Of a DNA stretch of 64,000 nucleotides, positions 41,546 to 55,617 are shown one piece after another (position 1 is the stretch's first letter; each line of letters opens with the position of its first letter). The translations under genes and the position numbers were made by a program. The DNA comes from Chrysophaeum taylorii (lineage: Eukaryota > Sar > Pelagophyceae > Pelagomonadales > Pelagomonadaceae): the NCBI GenBank assembly GCA_029834535.1, contig JAQMWT010000612.1, positions 1-64,000 on the forward strand. The letters run 5' to 3'. Below the pieces are notes generated by a model, which saw only the letters and a program-made list of their open reading frames with translations, made no database searches and had not been told where the DNA came from.

Positions 41546-43706
41546 AATGGGGCTCTTTTCGCCACATTTTAGTTTTCAAATGTCTCATCTCTAAATTTTT
41601 GTTGGTGTACTTCTGTCGTACTACTAATGCTAGCGAATTTTGTAATGCCCTCGAGTTTGTTCGCAATTTTTGCACCGTCTATGTTCATGTACAATTAAAA
41701 CAAATTTATTGTGACTCTTTTAGACCCTATTTATCTCAACACGTGACCACTCCCTTCCGTGTTGAACATGGCATTAATATGTCTGCTTCCCCTCCCTGCT
41801 TGCATGTGTTTAATCACGAAGTAGAGGCCGCTGTTCGGTCATATAGCAACTGCTGCGTCTACACGACTCCGGCATATGCTTAATGTATCCTATAAAGGTC
41901 ACCCCCTAACAGATCCGGCGCCACACTACACGTGGGCTGTTATACATGCTATTCAATCGTACAATTTCCTCCCTAATGTCTCTCTCGAACGCATTTATAA
42001 TAAAGTCCTAAGTCCCCAACAAGTTTTGTTGGACCAATGTAATGTTCCCCAACAAGACTACCTCAAACCTTTTGGTTCTGTTTGTTATTTGCATCTGGAG
42101 TCTAATGAATTTCACAAATATGAACCTCGATGTCGTCCCTACATCTACTTATGTGGCGCTAATGTTATTAACCCTATAGTCACACCCCATGTTGACCACT
42201 TAGCTGATGTTGTCCTCAATCCTGAGAACGGCCAAGTCCGTGTCTCTTCTAAACTTACCTTTCCTCATCTCACTTCTACTTCTCCTCCTGATTACGAACA
42301 GCATCCCCCACCTGCGCCTTCACCCGAAATACCCTTTTCTGTTCACAGCACCCCCAGTGATGCGGAGCAGAGGGGGAATGCTACGTCCAACGACTTTGAA
42401 CACGAGAGGAGGACTCCTTCACCCCTCGCACACCCTCCTACTCCCGTTCCCGCATGTGCTCCCGCTGCTTCTGCCCCCGCTGCTTCTGTCGCCACACCTC
42501 CGGCATCTGAAGTGTCATCCACCACTTTACCCATTTTACAATCCTATCGGTCCCTATACTCCAAGATGTCCTTCGTCTCGCCCGCGGTCCTAATCACCCT
42601 CAGCCTCGTCGCAAGACTAATCTCACGGCTGTCCTCACTCGTATTGCTTCGCCAACTGTTGCCGCTTATAAACAAGCTGGCGGTGCGCTTGCTGACTTCA
42701 AGTATGACCTCCCCAAGCAGTATATAACTTTCTGCGACCCCACCCTCCACTCCCTTCATATTGCTCACGGCATCCACTGGATGGCTATGCCTCCAGAGGG
42801 GGAATTTGCACAAACTCTTCATCATCATGTTCACCAAGCGCTATTCCAGTATTCTTCTGGTATGTGTCATAGCAGCCTTAACCATCCGTCGGCGGATGCC
42901 ACTCTTGTTCATCTCCTCGACGACTTTAGCTTCTCGGACCTTCACCTTCCTCGCGCTCTTGTTCATCTATTTTCTGAACACGGCCAAGCTTTTCGAGTTC
43001 CTCCCGCTCAATATGCCGATGCTTTGCTCACGCCTCACTCCATTTTTGATCATAATGATGCTTCTTATGGTGCCTCTGAGCCTCACCTCTCCGCCATCGA
43101 AGACTACATCACTGTGCAGTCTCATTACATTGATGCACACCTTGGAGCTGACCCTCTACTAGTTATTCGACTTGTTGAAGATCCAGATCCCGATCATACT
43201 AACGCTATTGTTGATTCTTACACGATAATCCACCTTACTCGTGCTCAAGATCCCAGCACTGTTGGTCCGGACGAATATAAAATTCAAGCCACGGATATCA
43301 AGATTGATGAATATGAGTTGACCTGCCTCAAAGGTCTTTCTGATGCTGGTCGTAGGGCTTATATCTCCGCGATTTCCAATGAGATTTTTGACATTGTCAA
43401 GTTTGGCTGCTTTAAACTCTCGTTGCCTATGGTCAACTCCAAGCCTATTGATACCCGACTGGTATTACGTATAAAAACCAACGCTGCCGGCGAATACATC
43501 AAACATAAAGCGAGACTGGTCCTACGAGGGTTCTTAGCTTCCCTGGGCACCGACTTTTTTAACACATTTAGTCCAATGGCGCAGCTCACCGGTATCCGTG
43601 TGTTCTGGCGCTCGCAGACCACCTCCGACTTCCCGTCTACCACATAGACGTCCCTAATGCTCTTGTTCAAGCCCCTATAGACTCTCATGTCTACGTTAGA
43701 CTGCCA
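41546..43706 (+). mobile_element. copia B2: integrase end, linker and start of reverse transcriptase
   Basis: Near-identical to B over RTTNASEFCNALEFVRNFC, IYCDSFRPYLSQHVTTPFRV, ALHYTWAVIHAIQSYN-like, QQDYLKPFGSVCYLHLE and HKARLVLRGFLASLGTDFF. Purine runs at 42368-42379 and 42794-42805 occupy the same places as in B. It ends within reverse transcriptase, where the satellite begins. Fossil with breaks. Confidence 0.87.
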
Positions 43707-46700
43707 CGCACCTGGAGGCCTACTCCATGTTGGAAAAGAGCTTCAGGCTGGGTTCTTCATCGTCATGAAATATAATTGCGGAAGGGGAAGGAAGGAAGGA
43801 AAGAGGGAAAGCCGTATTACGGAGAGAAAACAAGGTAGGGATTTAAGCCCTAACTCCTTAAGGACATTAGGTCCCATAGAAGCGTTTACACTGACAACGA
43901 GGAACGAAGCCTCTGTTAATTAAACAGACAACCCCGTACCTGACGGTACGCACCTGGAGGCCGACTCCATGTTGGAAAAGAGCTTCAGACTGGGTTCTTC
44001 ATCGTCATGAAATATAATTGCGGAAGGGGAAGGAAGGAAGGAAAGAGGCAAAGCCGTATTACGGAGAGAATACAAGGTGGGGCTTTAAGCCCGAACTCCT
44101 TAAGGACATTAGGTCCCATAGAAGCGCTTACACTGACAACGAGGAACGAAGCCTCCGTTAATTAAACAGACAGCCCCGTACCTGACGGTACGCACCTGGA
44201 GGCCGACTCCATGTTGGAAAAGAGCTTCAGACTGGGTTCTTCATAGTCATGAAATATAATTGCGGAAGGGGAAGGAAGGAAGGAAAGAGGGAAAGCCGTA
44301 TTACGGACAGAAAACAAGGTAGGGATTTAAGCCCGAACTCCTTAAGGACATTAGGTCCCATAGAAGCGTTTACACTGACAACGAGGAACGAAGCCTCTGT
44401 TAATTAAACAGACAACCCCGTACCTGACGGTACGCACCTGGAGGCCTACTCCATGTTGGAAAAGAGCTTCAGACTGGGTTCTTCATCGTCATGAAATATA
44501 ATTGCGGAAGGGGAAGGAAGGAAGGAAAGAGGGAAAGCCGTATTACGGAGAGAAAACAAGGTAGGGATTTAAGCCCGAACTCCTTAAGGACATTAGGTCC
44601 CATAGAAGCGTTTACACTGACAACGAGGAACGAAGCCTCTGTTAATTAAACAGACAACCCCGTACCTGACGGTACGCACCTGGAGGCCGACTCCATGTTG
44701 GAAAAGAGCTTCAGACTGGGTTCTTCATAGTCATGAAATATAATTGCGGAAGGGGAAGGAAGGAAGGAAAGAGGGAAAGCCGTATTACGGAGAGAAAACA
44801 AGGTAGGGATTTAAGCCCGAACTCCTTAAGGACATTAGGTCCCATAGAAGCGTTTACACTGACAACGAGGAACGAAGCCTCTGTTAATTAAACAGACAAC
44901 CCCGTACCTGACGGTACGCACCTGGAGGCCTACTCCATGTTGGAAAAGAGCTTCAGACTGGGTTCTTCATCGTCATGAAATATAATTGCGGAAGGGGAAG
45001 GAAGGAAGGAAAGAGGCAAAGCCGTATTACGGAGAGAATACAAGGTGGGGATTTAAGCCCGAACTCCTTAAGGACATTAGGTCCCATAGAAGCGTTTACA
45101 CTGACAACGAGGAACGAAGCCTCCGTTAATTAAACAGACAACCCCGTACCTGACGGTACGCACCTGGAGGCCGACTCCATGTTGGAAAAGAGCTTCAGAC
45201 TGGGTTCTTCATCGTCATGAAATATACTTGCAGAAGGGGAAGGAAGGAAGGAAAGAGGGAAAGCCGTATTACGGACAGAAAACAAGGTAGGGATTTAAGC
45301 CCGAACTCCTTAAGGACATTAGGTCCCATAGAAGCGTTTACACTGACAACGAGGAACGAAGCCTCCGTTAATTAAACAGACGGCCCCGTACCTGACGGTA
45401 CGCACCTGGAGGCCGACTCCATGTTGGAAAAGAGCTTCAGACTGGGTTCTTCATAGTCATGAAATATAATTCCGGAAGGGGAAGGAAGGAAGGAAAGAGG
45501 GAAAGCCGTATTACGGACAGAAAACAAGGTAGGGATTTAAGCCCGAGCTCCTTAAGGACATTAGGTCCCATAGAAGCGTTTACACTGACAACGAGGAACG
45601 AAGCCTCTGTTAATTAAACAGACAACCCCGTACCTGACGGTACGCACCTGGAGGCCTACTCCATGTTGGAAAAGAGCTTCAGACTGGGTTCTTCATTGTC
45701 ATGAAATATAATTGCGGAAGGGGAAGGAAGGAAAGAGGGAAAGCCGTATTACGGAGAGAAAACAAGGTAGGGATTTAAGCCCGAGCTCCTTAAGGACATT
45801 AGGTCCCATAGAAGCGTTTACACTGACAACGAGGAACGAAGCCTCTGTTAATTAACAACCCCGTACCTGACGGTACGCACCTGGAGGCCTACTCCATGTT
45901 GGAAAAGAGCTTCAGACTGGGTTCTTCATCGTCATGAAATATAATTGCGGAAGGGGAAGGAAGGAAGGAAAGAGGGAAAGCCGTATTACGGACAGAAAAC
46001 AAGGTAGGGATTTAAGCCCGAACTCCTTAAGGACATTAGGTCCCATAGAAGCGTTTACACTGACAACGAGGAACGAAGCCTCTGTTAATTAAACAGACAA
46101 CCCCGTACCTGACGGTACGCACCTGGAGGCCGACTCCATGTTGGAAAAGAGCTTCAGACTGGGTTCTTCATAGTCATGAAATATAATTGCGGAAGGGGAA
46201 GGAAGGAAGGAAAGAGGGAAAGCCGTATTACAGAGAACAAGGTAGGGATTTAAGCCCGAACTCCTTAAGGACATTAGGTCCCATAGAGCGTTTACACTGA
46301 CAACGAGGAACGAAGCCTCTGTTAATTAAACAGACAACCCCGTACCTGACGGTACGCACCTGGAGCCCTACTCCATGTTGGAAAAGAGCTTCAGACTGGG
46401 TTCTTCATAGTCATGAACTATAGTTGCGGAAGGGGAAGGAAGGAAGGAAAGAGGGAAAGCCGTATTACGGAGAGAAAACAAGGTAGGGATTTAAGCCCTA
46501 ACTCCTAAGGACATTAGGTCCCATAGAAGCGTTTACACTGACAACGAGGAACGAAGCCTCTGTTAATTAAACAGACAACCCCGTACCTGACGGTACGCAC
46601 CTGAGGCCTACTCCATGTTGGAAAAGAGCTTCAGACTGGGTTCTTCATCGTCATGAAATATAATTGAGGAAGGGGAAGGAAGGAAGGAAAGAGGGAAAGC

Positions 46701-49700
46701 CGTTACGACAGAAAACAAGGTAGGATTTAAGCCCGAACTCCTAAGGACATTAGGTCCCATAGAAGCGTTTACACTGACAACGAGGAACGAAGCCTCTGTT
46801 AATTAAACAGACAACCCCGTACCTGACGGTACGCACCTGGAGGCCTACTCCATGTTGGAAAAGAGCTTCAGACTGGGTTCTTCATCGTCATGAAATATAA
46901 TTGCGGAAGGGGAAGGAAGGAAGGAAAGAGGGAAAGCCGTATTACGGAGAGAAAACAAGGTAGCGATCAAGCCCGAACTCCTTAAGGACATTAGGTCCCA
47001 TAGAAGCGTTTACACTGACAACGAGGAACGAAGCCTCTGTTAATTAAACAGACAACCCCGTACCTGACGGTACGCACCTGGAGGCCGACTCCATGTTGGA
47101 AAAGAGCTTCAGACTGGGTTCTTCATTGTCATGAAATATAATTGCGGAAGGGGAAGGAAGGAAGGAAAGAGGGAAAGCCGTATTACGGAGAGAAAACAAG
47201 GTAGGGATTTAAGCCCGAACTCCTGAAGGACATTAGGTCCCATAGAAGCGTTTACACTGACAACGAGGAACGAAGCCTCTGTTAATTAAACAGACAACCC
47301 CGTACCTGACGGTACGCACCTGGAGGCCTACTCCATGTTGGAAAAGAGCTTCAGACTGGGTTCTTCATTGTCATGAAATTTAATTGCGGAAGGGGAAGGA
47401 AGGAAAGAGGGAAAGCCGTATTACGGACAGAAAACAAGGTAGGGATTTAAGCCCTAACTCCGTAAGGACATTAGGTCCCATAGAAGCGTTTACACTGACA
47501 ACGAGGAACGAAGCCTCTGTTAATTAAACAGACAACCCCGTACCTGACGGTACGCACCTGGAGGCCTACTCCATGCTGGAAAAGAGCTTCAGACTGGGTT
47601 CTTCATAGTCATGAAATTTAATTGCGGAAGGGGAAGGAAGGAAAGAGGGAAAGCCGTATTACGGAGAGAAAACAAGGTAGGGATTTAAGCCCGAACTCCT
47701 TAAGGACATTAGGTCCCATAGAAGCGTTTACACTGACAACGAGGAACGAAGCCTCTGTTAATTAAACAGACAACCCCGTACCTGACGGTACGCACCTGGA
47801 GGCCTACTCCATGTTGGAAAAGAGCTTCAGACTGGGTTCTTCATCGTCATGAAATATAATTGCGGAAGGGGAAGGAAGGAAGGAAAGAGGGAAAGCCGTA
47901 TTACGGAGAGAAAACAAGGTAGGGATTTAAGCCCGAACTCCTTAAGGACATTAGGTCCCATAGAAGCGTTTACACTGACAACGAGGAACGAAGCCTCTGT
48001 TAATTAAACAGACAACCCCGTACCTGACGGTACGCACCTGGAGGCCTACTCCATGTTGAAAAGAGCTTCAGACTGGGTTCTTCATCGTCATGAAATATAA
48101 TTGCGGAAGGGGAAGGAAGGAAGGAAAGAGGCAAAGCCGTATTACGGAGAGAATACAAGGTGGGGATTTAAGCCCGAACTCCTTAAGGACATTAGGTCCC
48201 ATAGAAGCGTTTACACTGACAACGAGGAACGAAGCCTCCGTTAATTAAACAGACAACCCCGTACCTGACGGTACGCACCTGGAGGCCGACTCCATGTTGG
48301 AAAAGAGCTTCAGACTGGGTTCTTCATCGTCATGAAATATAATTGCGGAAGGGGAAGGAAGGAAGGAAAGAGGGAAAGCCGTATTACGGACAGAAAACAA
48401 GGTAGGGATTTAAGCCCGAACTCCTTAAGGACATTAGGTCCCATAGAAGCGTTTACACTGACAACGAGGAACGAAGCCTCTGTTAATTAAACAGACAACC
48501 CCGTACCTGACGGTACGCACCTGGAGGCCGACTCCATGTTGGAAAAGAGCTTCAGACTGGGTTCTTCATAGTCATGAAATATAATTGCGGAAGGGGAAGG
48601 AAGGAAGGAAAGAGGGAAAGCCGTATTACGGAGAGAATACAAGGTGGGGATTTAAGCCCGAACTCCTTAATGACATTAGGTCCCATAGAAGCGTTTACAC
48701 TGACAACGAGGAACGAAGCCTCTGTTAATTAAACAGACAACCCCGTACCTGACGGTACGCACCTGGAGGCCTACTCCATGTTGGAAAAGAGCTTCAGACT
48801 GGGTTCTTCATCGTCATGAAATATAATTGCGGAAGGGGAAGGAAGGAAGGAAAGAGGGAAAGCCGTATTACGGACAGAAAACAAGGTAGGGATTTAAGCC
48901 CGAACTCCTTAAGGACATTAGGTCCCATAGAAGCGTTTACACTGACAACGAGGAACGAAGCCTCTGTTAATTAAACAGACAACCCCGTACCTGACGGTAC
49001 GCACCTGGAGGCCGACTCCATGTTGGAAAAGAGCTTCAGACTGGGTTCTTCATCGTCATGAAATATAATTGCGGAAGGGGAAGGAAGGAAGGAAAGAGGG
49101 AAAGCCGTATTACGGACAGAAAACAAGGTAGGGATTTAAGCCCGAGCTCCAGGACATTAGGTCCCATAGAAGCGTTTACACTGACAACGAGGAACGAAGC
49201 CTCTGTTAATTAAACAGACAACCCCGTACCTGACGGTACGCACCTGGAGGCCTACTCCATGTTGGAAAAGAGCTTCAGACTGGGTTCTTCATCGTCATGA
49301 AATATAATTGCGGAAGGGGAAGGAAGGAAGGAAAGAGGGAAAGCCGTATTACGGACAGAAAACAAGGTAGGGATTTAAGCCCGAACTCCTTAAGGACATT
49401 AGGTCCCATAGAAGCGTTTACACTGACAACGAGGAACGAAGCCTCTGTTAATTAAACAGACAACCCCGTACCTGACGGTACGCACCTGGAGGCCGACTCC
49501 ATGTTGGAAAAGAGCTTCAGACTGGGTTCTTCATAGTCATGAAATATAATTGCGGAAGGGGAAGGAAGGAAGGAAAGAGGGAAAGCCGTATTACGGAGAG
49601 AAAACAAGGTAGGGATTTAAGCCCGAACTCCTTAAGGACATTAGGTCCCATAGACGCGTTTACACTGACAACGAGGAACGAAGCCTCCGTTAATTAAACA

Positions 49701-52576
49701 GACAACCCCGTACCTGACGGTACGCACCTGGAGGCCGACTCCATGTTGGAAAAGAGCTTCAGACTGGGTTCTACATCGTCATGAAATATAATTGCAGAAG
49801 GGGAAGGAAGGAAGGAAAGAGGGAAAGCCGTATTACGGAGAGAAAACAAGGTAGGGATTTAAGCCCGAACTCCTTAAGGACATTAGGTCCCATAGAAGCG
49901 TTTACACTGACAACGAGGAACGAAGCCTCTGTTAATTAAACAGACAACCCCGTACCTGACGGTACGCACCTGGAGGCCGACTCCATGTTGGAAAAGAGCT
50001 TCAGACTGGGTTCTTCATTGTCATGAAATATAATTGCGGAAGGGGAAGGAAGGAAGGAAAGAGGGAAAGCCGTATTACGGAGAGAAAACAAGGTAGGGAT
50101 TTAAGCCCGAACTCCTGAAGGACATTAGGTCCCAGCGTTTACACTGACAACGAGGAACGAAGCCTCTGTTAATTAAACAGACAACCCCGTACCTGACGGT
50201 ACGCACCTGGAGGCCTACTCCATGTTGGAAAAGAGCTTCAGACTGGGTTCTTCATTGTCATGAAATTTAATTGCGGAAGGGGAAGGAAGGAAAGAGGGAA
50301 AGCCGTATTACGGACAGAAAACAAGGTAGGGATTTAAGCCCTAACTCCGTAAGGACATTAGGTCCCATAGAAGCGTTTACACTGACAACGAGGAACGAAG
50401 CCTCTGTTAAATAAACAGACAACCCCGTACCTGACGGTACGCACCTGGAGGCCTACTCCATGCTGGAAAAGAGCTTCAGACTGGGTTCTTCATAGTCATG
50501 AAATTTAATTGCGGAAGGGGAAGGAAGGAAAGAGGGAAAGCCGTATTACGGAGAGAAAACAAGGTAGGGATTTAAGCCCTAACTCCGTAAGGACATTAGG
50601 TCCCATAGAAGCGTTTACACTGACAACGAGGAACGAAGCCTCTGTTAATTAAACAGATAGCCCCGTACCTCACGGTACGCACCTGGAGGCCGACTCCATG
50701 TTGGAAAAGAGCTTCAGACTGGGTTCTTCATCGTCATGAAATATAATTGCGGAAAGGGAAGGAAGGAAGGAAAGAGGGAAAGCCGTATTACGGAGAGAGA
50801 ACAAGGTGGGGATTTAAGCCCTAACTATTTAAGGACATTATGTCCCATAGAAGCGTTTACACTGACAACGAGGAACGAAGCCTCTGTTAATTAAACAGAC
50901 AACCCCGTACCTGACGGTACGCACCTGGAGGCCTACTCCATGCTGGAAAAGAGCTTCATACTGGGTTCTTCATTGTCAGGAAACATAATTGCGGAAGGGG
51001 AAGGAAGGAAGGAAAGAGGGAAAGCCGTATTACGGAGAGAAAACAAGGTAGGGATTTAAGCCCGAACTCCTTAAGGACATTAGGTCCCATAGAAGCGTTT
51101 ACACTGACAACGAGGAACGAAGCCTCTGTTAATTAAACAGACAACCCCGTACCTGACGGTACGCACCTGGAGGCCGACTCCATGTTGGAAAAGAGCTTCA
51201 GACTGGGTTCTTCATCGTCATGAAATATAATTGCGGAAGGGGAAGGAAGGAAGGAAAGAGGGAAAGCCGTATTACGGAGAGAAAACAAGGTAGGGATTTA
51301 AGCCCGAACTCCTTAAGGACATTAGGTCCCATAGAAGCGTTTACACTGACAACGAGGAACGAAGCCTCTGTTAATTAAACAGACAACCCCGTACCTGACG
51401 GTACGCACCTGGAGGCCTACTCCATGCTGGAAAAGAGCTTCTGGGTTCTTCATTGTCAGGAAACATATTTGCGGAAGGGGAAGGAAGGAAGGAAGGAACG
51501 AAGGAAAGCCGTATTACGGAGGGAAACAAGGTAGGGATTTAAGCCCGAACTCCTTAAGGACATTAGGTCCCATAGACGCGTTTACACTGACAACGAGGAA
51601 CGAAGCCTCTGTTAATTAAACAGACAACCCCGTACCTGACGGTACGCACCTGGAGGCCGACTCCATGTTGGAAAAGAGCTTCAGACTGGGTTCTTCATCG
51701 TCATGAAATATAATTGCGGAAGGGGAAGGAAGGAAGGAAAGAGGGAAAGCCGTATTACGGAGAGAAAACAAGGTAGGGATTTAAGCCCGAACTCCTTAAG
51801 GACATTAGGTCCCATAGCGTTTACACTGACAACGAGGAACGAAGCCTCTGTTAATTAAACAGACAACCCCGTACCTGACGGTACGCACCTGGAGGCCGAC
51901 TCCATGTTGGAAAAGAGCTTCAGACTGGGTTCTTCATTGTCATGAAATATAATTGCGGAAGGGGAAGGAAGGAAGGTAAGAGGGAAAGCCGTATTACGGA
52001 GAGAAAAAAAGGTGGGGATTTAAGCCCGAACTCTTAAAGGACATTAGGTCCCATAGAAGCGTTTACACTGACAACGAGGAACGAAGCCTCTGTTAATTAA
52101 ACAGACAACCCCGTACCTGACGGTACGCACCTGGAGGCCGACTCCATGTTGGAAAAGAGCTTCAGACTGGGTTCTTCATCGTCATGAAATATAATTGCGG
52201 AAGGGGAAGGAAGGAAGGTAAGAGGGAAAGCCGTATTACGGAGAGAAAACAAGGTGGGGATTTAAGCCCTAACTCCTTAAGGACATTAGGTCCCATAGAA
52301 GCGTTTACACTGACAACGAGGAACGAAGCCTCTGTTAATTAAACAGACAACCCCGTACCTGACGGTACGCACCTGGAGGCCTACTCCATGTTGGAAAAGA
52401 GCTTCAGACTGGGTTCTTCATCGTCATGAAATATAATTGCGGAAGGGGAAGGAAGGAAGGAAAGAGGGAAAGCCGTATTACGGAGAGAAAACAAGGTAGG
52501 GATTTAAGCCCGAACTCCTTAAGGACATTAGGTCCCATAGAAGCGTTTACACTGACAACGAGGAACGAAGCCTCTG
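43707..52576 (-). repeat. satellite array, about 37 units of about 242 bp, derived from a copia LTR
   Basis: Head-to-tail array. TTAATTAA, or one variant, marks 36 unit boundaries at about 242-bp spacing (43917 to 52338), plus a partial last unit. Each unit has a GGAAGGAAGG microsatellite, the TTAATTAA palindrome and the CGTACC-TGAC-GGTACG hairpin. Units are very similar, with shared variants marking larger duplicated blocks. It is the reverse complement of the LTR core at 38750-38985. No coding capacity; a 60-93-codon frame that recurs is a by-product of the repeat. Confidence 0.95.
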
Positions 52577-53448
52577 GCGACCCGCGGCGGCTCTTTCAGC
52601 GCGCCATTCTAACGCCCCGTCGAAACGATGTTGTCAATGCTGACAACGCGCGCATGACCGCGGCCTTTTTTTCCCGGAGACGAGGCGTCGGAGTTCTTTT
52701 CGGCTGACTAGGCTGGGTCGGAAGACGACGCTTCGCTCTTTACAGTAGAGTTTTTTTTCAACTCCCTGACAACCAACGGGATGCTGACTTTGAGCGCGAG
52801 CTTAAGGTCTTCGAAACCTCGACCCGTCGCACGGCCACTGCAATGGTACCAGATACATGATCGATCGTGTCGTTGTCACCGAGGCTCCTCCAACCTGTAT
52901 CCCTTAAGGCCCGCCTACGCCAAACGATCAACAAGAGCCAGGGCCAGACGCCACGCGAGGTCCGCGTCCTCGTGCCCACAAGCCCGTCTTCTGTCACGTC
53001 CAGCTCTACGTGGCTCTCTGTCGATCGGCAACCCCGAGTATATGCTCTTCTGAGTCGACGATTCCACCCTACCCCACACGTGCTCCGCAATACCGATAAG
53101 CCCCCTCCCGGCGTCTACACGCGCACTATAGGTGAACTTACTGGGACCACGTGAATTTACTGGGGTTTGAGACTGGGACTAGGTGAACTGAGTGACCAGG
53201 TGAAACTGGGACCAGGTGAACATACTGGGGTTTTTAGAGTAAAGGGTTTTTAGAGTAAACTCGAAGGTTGGCGGCGCGTGCGGATCAAAGCAGCTTAGAT
53301 TGGCGGAGGCGAGAGCGACGAGCTCAAAGGAGTTGGTGTGAGCTAGGTGAACTTACTGACCAGGTGAACTTATATGAAACTTACTGGGACCAGGTGAACT
53401 TGGTGGGGTTAGAGATTGGGACTAGGTGAACTTACTGGCCTGCACTTG
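52577..53448 (+). mobile_element. Helitron H3, 5'-truncated
   Basis: Begins inside the helicase remnant (RRLFQRAILTPRRNDVVNAD) directly at the satellite edge. It contains INKSQGQTPREVRVLVPTSP and ends GGCCTGCACTTG, after which H4 starts. Confidence 0.78.
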
Positions 53449-53473
53449 TCCTAACTACTAATCGACAGATGTT

Positions 53474-53504
<31 letters not shown>

Positions 53505-54290
53505 TTGTTTGTCCCTCGATTTAGGGTAAGGATAGGCGCGAGAGTAAGGATCAGGTAGGCGCGAGAGCCAGACAGTGATCCTCCAAGCCGTCTACGGCGA
53601 CCTCGCAGACTATTTCCACGACCCGCGGCGGCTCTTTTAGCCAGCGCGCCATTCTCACGCCCCGTCGAAACGATGTTGTCGATGCTGACAACGCGCGCAT
53701 GACCGCGGCCTTTCCCGGAGACGAGGCGTCGGAGTTCTTTTCGGCCGACTAGGGTCGGAAGCCGACGCCTCGCTCTTTACAGTCGAGTTTTGAACTCATG
53801 GACAACCAACGGCATGCTGACTTTGATCGCGAGCTTAAAGTCTTCGCAACCTCGACCCGTCGCACGGCCACTGCAACGGTACCAGATACATGATCGATCG
53901 TCGTTTTCACTGAGGCTCCTCCAGCCTGTATCCCTTAAGGCCCGCCGACGCCAAACGATCACCAAGAGCCAGGGCCAGACGCCCCGCGAGGTCGGCATTC
54001 TCTTGGCGAAGCCCGTCTTCTGCCACGTCCAGCTCTACGTGGCTCTGGGTGTTAAGAGTGAACGCAAAGGCGAGCGGCGTGTACGGATCAAAGCAGCTTA
54101 GATTGGCGGAGGTGAGAGCGACGAGCTCGAAGGAGAGTGGGGTGAGTGGATGTGAGCACGAGTGGGCTTACACCGAACTTACTGGGGTTAAAGATTGGGA
54201 CTAGGTGAACTTACTGGGGCCAGGTGAACTTACTGGGGTTAGAGATTGGGACCAGGTGAACTTACTGGCGAACTTACTGGCCTGCACTTG
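53449..54290 (+). mobile_element. Helitron H4, non-autonomous
   Basis: Starts TCCTAACTACTAATCGACAG with a GTCTGTCTGTTTGT tract and ends GGCCTGCACTTG. The helicase remnant (53560-54050) is shorter than in H5. Directly abutted by H3 and H5 in the same orientation. Confidence 0.78.
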
Positions 54291-55326
54291 TTTACTACTA
54301 ATCGACAGATGTCTGTCTGTCTGTCTGTCTGTTTGTCCCCAGGGTTTAGGATCAGACAAACAATCCGTACTCAGAGAAGTGAGGAAGGTTAATAAGGTGA
54401 TCATCCAAGCCGTCTACGGCGACCTCGCAGACTATTTCCACGACCCGCGGCGGCAGTTTCAGCGTGCCATTCTCACGCCCCGTCGAAACAATGTTGTCGA
54501 TGCTGACAACGCGCGCATGACCGCGGCCTTTCCCGGAGACGAGGCTTCGGAGTTCTTTTCGGCCGACTAGGTTGGGTCGGAAGACGGCGCCTCGCTCTTT
54601 ACAGTCGAGTTGTCAACTCCCTGACAACCAACAGCATGCTGACTTTGAGCGCGAGCTTAAGGTCTTCGCAACCTCGACCCGTCGCACGGCCACTGCAACG
54701 GTACCCGATACATCATCAATCGTGTCGTGTCACCGAAGCTCCTCCCACCAAATTTGTATCCCTTAAGCCCCGCCTACGCCAAACGATCAACAAGAGCCAG
54801 GGGCAGACGCCCCGCCAAGTTGGCGTCCTCTTGCCCAAGCCCGTCTTCTGCCACGTCCAGCTCTAAGTGGCTCTCTGTCGAGTCGGCGAGTCGGCAACCC
54901 CGAGGATATCCTCTTCTGGGTCGACGACTCCACCCTACCCCACACGTGCTGCGCAATACCGATAAGCCCCCTCCCGGCGTCTACACGCGCACTGTAGGTG
55001 AACTTACTGGGACCAGGTGAACTTACCGGGGTTTGAGATTGGGACTAGGTGAACTTAGTGACCAGGTGAACTGACTGGGACCAGGTGAACTTACTGGGGT
55101 TTTAAGAGTAAACGCGAAGGTTAGCGGCGTGTGCGGATCAAAGCAGCTTAGATTGGCGGGGGTGAGAGCGACGAGCTCGAAGGAGAGTGGATGTGAGCGC
55201 GAGTGGGTTTGCGCCGGGTTAGAGATTGGGACTAAGTGAACTAACTGACCAGGTGAACTTACTGGGACCAGGTGAACTTACTAGCGTTAGAGATTGGGAC
55301 TAGGTGAACTTACTGGCCTGCACTTG
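54291..55326 (+). mobile_element. Helitron H5, non-autonomous
   Basis: Starts TTTACTACTAATCGACAG and ends GGCCTGCACTTG, followed by T. Helicase remnant: IIQAVYGDLADYFHDPRRQF, ILTPRRNNVVDADNARMTAA and FPGDEASEFFSAD (54397-54570), then CHVQL (about 54850). A minisatellite precedes the 3' end. Its 3' flank is the leader of copia C. Confidence 0.8.
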
Positions 55327-55617
55327 TATAGCATATTTTGCACACGTGGTCGTGTAACCTTGTGTGCACCTGTTCATAGTATCGTATTGTCATGTTAATG
55401 TTGATGTGTGTGTAAGTTGACTAACCTGTACTCTTGCACACATGTTATGGAATATTTTGGGTACGTCCACTCGTACATTCCATGGCAATGCACCTAACAA
55501 GCTCCTTGAGAGCACCCAAATAACCAGCTGCCATGAGTGACTACGCTTAGCGACACTACTCTGGACTCACAGCCTGCACAGTTGTCAAATAGACATTTTT
55601 CCATCGAGAACGCATGA

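Noticed and set aside
43707-52576. CRISPR-like regular repeat array
   Set aside because: Units are contiguous 242-bp tandem copies with no unique spacers, in a eukaryotic repeat context. It is a satellite.
52426-52707. 93-codon frame across the satellite and Helitron junction
   Set aside because: Formed by the repeat unit running into Helitron sequence; not a gene.
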